The notes under the pieces were generated by a model, which did not search any database, was not told where the DNA came from, and worked only from the letters and a program-made list of their open reading frames with translations. From Mustela lutreola (taxonomy: Eukaryota; Chordata; Mammalia; Carnivora; Mustelidae), in contig NC_081302.1 of NCBI RefSeq assembly GCF_030435805.1, positions 320,001 through 384,000 on the forward strand: 64,000 nucleotides of DNA, written 5' to 3'. This document shows, piece by piece, positions 56,590-64,000 of the stretch. Both the position numbers and the translations under genes were made by a program. Position 1 is the stretch's first letter. Each line of letters opens with the position of its first letter.

Positions 56590-56720
56590 TAAAAGAGTAA
56601 ATTTTAAAAATCAATTTTTGTAATTTACAGGATCTGATCATCTCAGCAAATGTACAGAAAGCAGTTGACAAAATTCAGCAAATATTCATAGTTTAAAAAA
56701 CCAGCACACGAGAAGAACCA
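56590..56720 (+). mobile_element. Old L1 RT-region fragment
   Basis: 'ggatctgatcatctcagcaa', then 'gcagttgacaaaattcagca', corresponds to the RT segment normally reading 'DHIISIDAEKAFDKIQ'. Confidence 0.55.
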
Positions 56721-57089
56721 AGGTCACTCAGAAACACACAGCTGGTGTGATGGTAACAGCGAGACGCCAGTTTCCAGCTGTGACAAGAAACAACTGGAGA
56801 ATTACAGCTCCAACTCTTGCCAGCATGTGCTGGAGATAATAGTCCGAGAAACCCGGCCAGAAAGAACATCAGATAAGCAAGAACCTCACACCAAAGCCTG
56901 AAGGACGCGGCGTCTCGGCTCCCTTTGCCTCATCCATCAATCCAGCTTCCAACGAAAAGTCACGGGGTGGCCACAGGCAGCTCGAACACGTGCTCCAGCT
57001 GCGCGGGGCCCAGTGGGGACTCTGGAGGGATCGGACCAGTCATTTAGAATCTCTACACTAACAAGCCAAGGGCTCTCACGAACAATGTC

Positions 57090-58690
57090 AACAACACACA
57101 ACAGTAAATGAATAATGAAACAGAGAGATGGAAACTCCAAGAAAGAACAAAAAAGAAACGCAAGACAAGACGCACAGGGTCGTGGAGACCAGGCACACCC
57201 GGGCGGCCTCGGTCTGGCCATGAGGGAAGGCTTGGCGGGGCCCAGAACATCTGGATCGATGGGTCCAAGAAGGAGCCTCCAGAGGAATGAGGAATTGTCT
57301 TGATTAAGTGAAAAGAAAATGCCCCTTACCACACCCTGTGTGTGGGGAGCGCCGTGCTGATGCCTGGGGGCTTGAGATCGGTTCCAGAAGAAAGGTCTCG
57401 AGTGCATGATCTGGGTTCTCCATTGTGAAACTGGAGAGATGAGCAAATCACACCCAAAGGAAGAAGAAAAAAAGAAATAATAAATCAAAGGATTGAAACC
57501 AGAAAAACAGCAGAGAAAATCAACAATGCCCAAAGCGAGTTCTTCAGAAAGATTAGGAAGATTGATAAGTCTCCAGCCAGACCAAGGTGGGGGTTGGGGA
57601 CACAAATTGCTAACATCAGAAGAGAAACCGGGGCCATGAGCGCTGTCTCCAGAACACGGACACGTGAAGGGTCACGAAGAACAAGTCTGAGCCTGCCCGC
57701 CTGAAATGGGCCAATTCTGTGGAAGACACAGCCCAGTGGCACGCACGCAGAGAATCAGATGGTTCAGCTGGTATATGTGCATATACACCAGAGAAACTGA
57801 GTCAATAATTAATAATCTTCCAGAATAACACCAGACCCAGTGGGTCCACTGGCAAATTGTGCCGAATGTTTAAGGAAGAAATGATACCGATACTTTGCAA
57901 TCCCAGAAACTAGGAGCAGAGTACATTCAAACTCATTCAAATATCAGGCAAACTTTACCCTGATATAAACTAAGAAAAGGAAAAGTACACACCACCATCT
58001 CCCAGGAACGTAGGTGCAAAAATCCGCAAGAAAATAGTAGCGAATTGAATTCAACAATGCGCACACGGACCGCGCACCAGGACCAAGTGGGATTTACCTG
58101 CGTGTGCTGAGCAGGAAAAAAATCGTACGATTGTAACCACAGTGACATAAGGCATTTCACAAAAATCCAACTCTCGTTTATGAGAAAAAGCCTCAGCAAA
58201 CCAGGAATAGAAGAGAAATTTTTTTTTTAAAGATTTTATTTATTTATTTGACAGAGACACAGCGAGAGAGGGAACACAAGCAGGGGGAGTGGGCGAGGGG
58301 GAAGCAGGCTTCCCGACGAGCAGGGAGCCCGATGCGGGGCATGATCCCGGGGTCCTGGGATCACCACCTGAGCCAGAGGCAGACGCTTAAGGACTGAGCC
58401 ACCCAGGTGTCCCCAGAGAACTTTTCAACTTGATGAAAGCTGCCTACAGAAACCGTTAGCTAACATCACACTTCATGCTGGGAAACCAGAGCTTCAGTCC
58501 TAAGGTCAGGAACAAGGCAAGGAGGTCCCCATCTCCACTCCTAGTTAACGTGGCACCGGAGGTCCTAGGGGTTGCAATTAAGACCAGGAAAGTAAGTAAA
58601 AATTATACAAATTGGGAAGGAAGAAGTGAGACTATCTCTGTTTGCAGATGACGTGATTGGGCAGATGGAAAATCCGAAAACTACTGACAG
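57090..58690 (+). mobile_element. Old L1M copy, internally deleted and SINE-split
   Basis: An ORF1-side piece is at about 57100-57310 ('gagatggaaactccaagaaa'). ORF2 pieces start at about 57420 ('gatgagcaaatcacacccaa', 'gaaaatcaacaatgcccaaa', 'cagacccagtgggtccactg', 'gaccaagtgggatttacctg') and continue after the SINE from 58415 ('gaacttttcaacttgatgaa') to the RT catalytic segment near 58640 (tttgcagatgacgtgattgg). The endonuclease is missing. It is heavily mutated. Confidence 0.82.
58212..58425 (-). mobile_element. CAN-SINE, antisense, inserted in old L1
   Basis: The body at 58223-58414 has antisense tail 'taaagattttatttatttat', 'gagcagggagcccgatgcgg', B-box complement and head complement 'gactgagccacccaggtgtc'. 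L1 sequence agagaaatttt (58212-58222) recurs as agagaactttt (58415-58425). Confidence 0.95.
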
Positions 58691-58873
58691 TGGCTCCGGG
58701 TCCTGGATCTGGTGCGAGAGGGCCCCACAGCTGCGGAACGCGAGCTGGGTGAGCCCAGAGGGACCCTGACCCGGGTCCTCGGCTCCCGCAGGATCCTCAC
58801 TGAGCAGACGGACGACACAGAGAACCCGCAGGGATTTCAGGCTGAGGGCAGGGTCTGCCTGGTCCCAGGGCAC

Positions 58874-58888
58874 GGGGGGGGGGGGGGG
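58874..58888 (+). repeat. Poly-G run (15)
   Basis: Uninterrupted G tract. Length is likely to be polymorphic or assembly-sensitive. Confidence 0.95.
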
Positions 58889-59689
58889 TGATGGTCGTGC
58901 AGGCCCCAGTCTCAGGGGTCTGGCGAGCCGGTGGTCCCGGCTCGAGGGCTGAGTGCGGAACAAGGCCAGGCAGCCCCCAGTTCTCCGGGGACCGTGCTGC
59001 CCACCCTCAGGGAGAGGCGATATAGCCTCCTTGGGACCCCCGGACCCCGGATTCCGCCTCCCACCCCAGCCTGGTGCCCCAGCAGACAGGCCCTGAGAAC
59101 CTGGGGACGGAGGCAAGGCAGCTCCCGGCTGGCGCTGCCCTGAGCAGACAGACCACGGACACCGGAAACAGCCCCGACGGCTGTGTTCTCGCACAGACCC
59201 GCGGGGTTACCGTCATGCACTTTCTGTGCCTGCGTCGAAGGTCCACGTGGGCTCTGTCTGGAAAGGGGCACGGAGAGGCGGAGAGAGAGTGCACAGGTGA
59301 TGGCCTCTGCGTGGCTTATGTGGTCGGCAGAGCCACACCCCCGAGACCTCCACGCCCTTCCCCACCGCAACGCCCTCCGCCCTCCCGCAAGACCGATGCT
59401 ACGATGGGCGATGCTCCTGGGTGTCTGAGCGGGTCCTTAAGAGGAAGGGAGGGAGGCAGGAGGGTCAGAGAGGCTGGTTGGAGTGAGGGAAGGGGCTGCG
59501 GGCTGAGGGACACAGGGGCCCCCAGGCTGGAAAAGGCAGGGAACGGGTCTCCCTGCACTCAGCCCGACACCCTCTCTCAGCCCTCTGGCCTCCAGAGCTA
59601 CGAGATGACGCGTTTGTGCTGTTCGCGCCTTCAGAAGCGCTGGCTGGATGTCCGCGGTGCGCCGAGCCAGTGCCAGAGAAGTGAGCCAC

Positions 59690-59727
59690 ACCGGGGAGGT
59701 CCCTGCACACCGGGGAGGTCCCTGCAC
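59690..59727 (+). repeat. 19-bp perfect tandem duplication
   Basis: accggggaggtccctgcac occurs twice in direct succession. Confidence 0.95.
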
Positions 59728-61573
59728 CTGGTCACAGGCAGACGCCTTTCAGTGGGTGCAGGACAACCTGTCCCGGACTCAATTCCAAGCTGTGTGGTCT
59801 TGGGGTTCCGTGGGGGGCTGGATGGAGGCAGCAAGTGTCGAGGGCCAGAGGCAGGAACACGCAGACCTTGGGAAGAAACCTTCCAGGTAGCGACACCCGG
59901 CGGCCCCACGGGCGTCTCCAGACTCTGCACGGTGCATGGGGCTGCCTTGCTCCTCTGCGCACAGATCCCCGGGGTGGGGGGAAGACTTTCCCTTCCTCCT
60001 GTTCCTCCTTTCTTTGTCCGATGCCGTCTCATCCGGAGGGCCGGCCAGCCGGCTCTGGTGGCCCCTCCTGTCCTTCTGCCCGTGTTCACGGATACCCATC
60101 CCGCGGCGCCGGGGAGCCCTCTCCCACCACTGCCTCGCTGTGCCCAGGCCTCTGTGGGCAGGACAGGAGGGCCCAGGGAGGGGCCCAGGGAGGGGCCGTC
60201 CTCTGCCTTGGGGAGCACAGCTTGGAGGGCCTCTTCCCCAGGCGGTCGGCGAAGGTCTGTGATGGCAGAAGAAGATGAAGTCGGCAGGTGCCCCCACCTG
60301 CCACGAGCTCCCACCAGTGCCACAGGTCCTGAGCGGAGAACAACTCGACCTCTGACCCTCCGACAGCTCCTGCTGAGGACCCCGGGCGGAGAGACACAGG
60401 GGGCGCGGTGGACGCTCGCAGTGGTGGACGCTCGCACAGGAGCCCCACCGCGGTCTGCTCTGGCCTGTGTGACAGGCAGAAGCACATCCCCGCGGTAAAA
60501 CCGGGATCCCAGTGACGCTCAAAATAACCACCCAAGTCCCCTTGGCAGATGCTAAGACAGTCAGCAGCCCCTCTGAAAGTTGGTACAGCATGAGAGCACG
60601 GGGAAGGAGGGAGCCTGACCCCACGCTTCCCGACGGGCTGACGGGCTGATGGGCTGCCCTCCAGGGCCACACATGGAGGAAGGGCCTCTGTGCTCAGAGA
60701 AGTGGTCGGTAATGATGAGACCCGGAGGAAGGCGATTCGGGAACCCCAGGTCTGGGAGGGTGGAAGTGGGGGAGTGCCGCGCAGGGGGAGGGCGAGGAGA
60801 GGCCTGCAGCCTGGGCCCAGCGGGGAGGGGGTGGGGGTGCCGAGCAGGGGGAGGGCCTGCTCCCATCCGACCCCACCCACCGCAGACAAAGAAATCACAA
60901 AGAATGGGCGAGGAAGGGAGCCCGAGATCAACCGGACTGGGAGGCCGCTGAATCCCGGTGACTTACAGCGGAGCGTGACCTCGAGGGGGCACTGACCGTT
61001 CCTCCAGGCACAAATACGGAGTTGTGCTGCTTTTCTTTTATGAAGACTTTCTGAAGTGTTTGGGGTAAAACAATATCATGTCTGGGACTGCCTTAAAATA
61101 CGCAGTGAGGACATGGGTGGGGTGTACACAAACCTGGCCGGTGCGGGCTGGCATCGCCGCCGGGGCCCCGGGACGACAGGACTCGCTCTACCTTGCTGCT
61201 CCCTGCGGACTTGAAGGCTCTGTGAGAACCTCACAGACGCGGGGACCCCGGGCGCTCCGTGAGTTCCCTGCGGAGGTCTCTCAGGGACCACGGCTGAGCC
61301 GGGCGTCCGGGGCTCAGGCTCCATCCCCAGGAAGGGCAGGGAGGTCACAGAAGGGACTGCCACGGTCTAGACCACAGGCCTTCGGGGGACGCAAGCGTTC
61401 TCTCCTCCCTGATGTGCTAGAGGCCGGTCACTCTTCAGGCTGCGGTCCTGGGGGCCAGCCCCGGAGGGAACGCAGGAGGACACCATGCACTTCAAACGAC
61501 CTTGAGGGAAAGGCTGGAGAGAATCGCAGGTTCCAGAACGACACAGGACCCGGCGCCTGCCAGCTGGCGGAGT

Positions 61574-61590
61574 CCCCCCCCCCCCCCCCC
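61574..61590 (+). repeat. Poly-C run (17)
   Basis: Uninterrupted C tract. Confidence 0.95.
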
Positions 61591-62509
61591 GAGCAGGGAG
61601 GGTCCTCTTCTGCAGACCCCCGGGGAAGGAGCCCCCACCGTGTTTGCAAACACACCTGCCTGTTTGACAGGGGAAGCGACTTGTTATCGTGGGACCCGCT
61701 GCTGAGATCAGATAAGCGAGGCTGGACAGAAGCGTTTCCTTGGCCGGCAATCCCCTGTGAGGCTTGGCCTGGGCGACCTGGGGACTCCAGGACTATCAGC
61801 AGACAGGAGACTCAGGGCAGCACCTGCAGGCCTTAGAACAGGGGTGTGGCCTTTGTCCCGGGCGCCCTGCGAGTGTCAGCCAGGCAGTGGGACCCCATTC
61901 ACCGCCTTCTGCTGCATTTGGACCGATCTCAGGACCAGGTTAGGGAAGCCTCAGACACAGTCTCACCCAGGATGTGGCCCAGAGTTCGCAGCCCGGTGGG
62001 CAGACCTGACCTCAAGTGACCCCACAGCAGCTTCCCTGGCAAGGCCTCTGCACTGTGCACCTGGGCAGAGGCCACAAGCCTAAGGGAGAGGCTTAGGGGC
62101 TGCCCGGGGGTCCCCACGGCCCAGAGGAAGGACCCTGTGCCTTGCCGTCAAAGATGCCCCACCTCCCCCACCGCTGGGTGGGCTTAGGGCCAAGTCTAGA
62201 GAGGTCAGAACCCCGGGGACCAGCCCTCTGCCACTCCTCCCTGCGGCTGCTCAGGGCCTGGGACCCAGGGTGAGTCAAGAGCCCCCACGTCCCCACCCCA
62301 GACCTGCTCTGACGACAGAGTCCTGAGCACCTGGGAGGGAGGGTGAAGGTCTGCAGGGGAGGCCACAGCCGTGCGCGGTCAGCCTGGAGCACGCGGCCCA
62401 CTCCGTCCTGGTCAGATAAATACAGGAGCAAAGCGTCCTTAGGACTGTCCATCACGATTCCTTACGGAGCGCTGAGAAAACATCCGCCATCCTTAGCAGA
62501 CAACATTAT

Positions 62510-62534
62510 CACCACCATCGCTACGATGGTGGTG
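62510..62534. repeat. Perfect inverted repeat, 11-bp arms, 3-nt loop
   Basis: caccaccatcg, cta, cgatggtggtg. It can form a short stable hairpin on either strand. Confidence 0.9.
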
Positions 62535-63847
62535 ACTTTTCACTGCAGGGGGGGTCCACCGGACACTCCCCACCCTGGGGCCCCGACACCCAGCCCTGAC
62601 CAGTGCCGGCCAGGCCATACTGGGACCTGAGACCAAAGGAAAAGCGTGCACCCGTATGGACACCGTGATGCACGTTTTCAGTCATTTTTCTGAGACACTG
62701 AAGTATTTGAGAAGATACTGAATGACTTAAAAGGAGGTTAAGTTTAAATGTTTTACTTATACCAAAAAGAAAATTTTTTATCATTTAACTTTATCAGATT
62801 TAATGGAGTGGAAATCCATAATATTTTCAAAATGAGCCTCTGGAAAGAAATTGAAAACAAGACATGAAAACAAGCACACGGGGGCGCAGAACACGAGAAG
62901 GTGCGTGAGCGGGTGTGGGAAGTCGCAGCCGCGCGTCTCTCTCAGGACCCCCGACCGCATCTCCACAGCCTTGATCAACCTGCAGGAGGGCAGTGGCCGC
63001 GCCCGGAGGAGGGGAGGCTGGCGTTCGCTCCCGGGCTCCGGCCTCTGCTGTCCTCACACGTACTGAGCAGCTCAAAGGTCACAGATGGGCCTGGCACTGG
63101 GGCCCGAAGTCCCTGGACGTCGTTAGCTGACTCTGCGGTGCGGCCCCCAGTGCCCCCCAGCTCTGTCCTCTGGCCACTCAGGGCTGGGCAGCTCTGCCCG
63201 ACTCTGACTCACTGGCCGTGTCCCCTTCAGCTGTGACAGGGTCAGGGGTCACAGGGACGGCTCTCACGGTCACCGGAACGGGTGGCGTGGTGAGTGCGGA
63301 ACCCAGGCCCTCCGCCACGGGCTCCGTCTGCACTCACTGTTGCCATTCCCAGCACAGCACCGTTGGCCCCTTTCACAGCACGAGACACTGAGCTGGGGAG
63401 AGGCGGGTCCCCCAGACACAGGACCTGGTCCCACCTGCCCACCGGCACACAGGCCTTTGACGAGGCAGAAGGAGTCTGGCCGTGCATCACGGGACCATGA
63501 GGTAAAACAACACACACGGCAGAAAGCTGTCCCGGTCACCGCACAAAGAGCAGGGTCGCTGGAGGTCAAGAAGTCAGTGTGCCCCGGAGCTCCGGGTTGC
63601 TAATGACACAGGGAAGTGCGTGTGTGTGGCCCCGGGCCCCGGTCTCTCATCCGTCCGCTGGGGAGAATCCCACATCCTCCTGCCTCCTGTCCACGGAGCC
63701 ACGGCCAACAGCAGGATCCGTCCGTCTTGGGGAATGTGGAGATGTGCGCGAATGGAAGCCGTCACTTCTCTGCTGGGGACCCAACCACTCCCGGGGCTGA
63801 GGGGCCGCCACGCTGTAGCCCAGCATCTGCTAAGTTACTTGCTAACA

Positions 63848-64000
63848 GGGCGCCTGGGTGGCTCAGTTGGTTGGGCAACTGCCTTCGGCTCAGGTCACGG
63901 TCCCGGAGTCCTAGGATCGAGTCCCGCATCGGGCTCCCAGCTCCGTGGGGAGTCTGCTTCTCCCTCTGACCTTCTCACCTCTCGTGCTCGCTCCCACTGT
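63848..64000 (+). mobile_element. CAN-SINE, sense, cut by window end
   Basis: gggcgcctgggtggctcagt, A and B boxes (ctaggatcgagtcccgca), 'gggagtctgcttctccctct' and the start of the CT-rich region. The tail lies beyond the window. Confidence 0.95.

Larger units (their letters stand above)
58691..63847. other. GC-rich intergenic stretch
   Basis: No gene is supported. It contains homopolymer runs (15 G at 58874-58888; 17 C at 61574-61590), a 19-bp tandem duplication at 59690-59727, a 12-bp duplication near 60169-60192, a hairpin at 62510-62534 and an AT-rich island at 62680-62880 that matches no family I know. A MaLR-like phrase at 59590-59615 (ggcctccagagctacgagat) is too short to call. Confidence 0.6.

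Noticed and set aside
59590-59640. MaLR LTR 3' segment
   Set aside because: Only about 25 bases resemble the 'gcctccagaactgtgagaaa' phrase and the flanks do not continue the match.
59074-60498. 474-codon open frame on the plus strand
   Set aside because: Opposite-strand frames of 281-297 codons overlap it, composition is GC/Pro/Arg/Ser-rich, and no domain or conserved segment is recognised. It includes tandem duplications and lacks splice context. Stop-poor GC-rich sequence explains it.
58691-63847. First exons of GAS6
   Set aside because: No Gla- or EGF-domain signature in any frame. GAS6 is expected further to the right.

Overview
The window is mammalian nuclear DNA from a carnivoran. At least eleven tRNA-Lys-type CAN-SINE copies are present, most ending in a CT-rich stretch followed by (AATAAA)n-like tails, and there is a carnivore-type L1. 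The 'gcctacttgtgatctct' tail of several SINEs suggests an arctoid caniform (weasel/bear/seal group, perhaps a mustelid); that last step is inference. There are no bacterial, organellar or viral-genome features.

Layout. (1) 0-1.8 kb: an old MaLR-type LTR fragment, an old L1 fragment, then a CpG-rich flank. (2) 1.83-10.25 kb: the one protein gene I can support, on the plus strand in seven coding exons. Joined, these give a 185-residue protein that closely matches my memory of the human subtelomeric gene C13orf46 (13q34, between RASA3 and GAS6). Intron 5 carries a roughly 600-bp (CAC/CAT)n array grown from the 3' end of a MIR. A canonical poly(A) signal lies about 240 bp past the stop. (3) 10-28.6 kb: GC-rich intergenic sequence with sparse, decayed MIR/L2/L1 fragments and two SINEs. 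(4) 28.6-36.5 kb: a decayed antisense L1 invaded by a younger L1 3' end, a split MaLR LTR, and a cluster of four SINEs in both orientations. (5) 36.5-40.7 kb: GC-rich sequence passing into an unidentified block with mRNA-like traits. (6) 40.7-49.7 kb: an AT-rich L1 graveyard with an old L1 (ORF1 end, endonuclease, RT), a second L1 3' end, and a 2.9-kb younger carnivore L1 split by a SINE. (7) 49.7-64 kb: GC-rich intergenic DNA with CpG-dense patches, further decayed L1 pieces and a SINE cut by the window edge.

The high GC content, CpG density, many short tandem repeats and single small gene fit a subtelomeric, GC-biased region. Most long open frames here, including one of 474 codons, come from the scarcity of stop codons in GC-rich DNA and have no coding signature. 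I found no operon, CRISPR array, functional non-coding RNA gene or convincing new system. The points most worth checking are the gene's probable GC-AG intron, its His/Thr-coding intronic array, and the unidentified 38.9-40.75 kb block.
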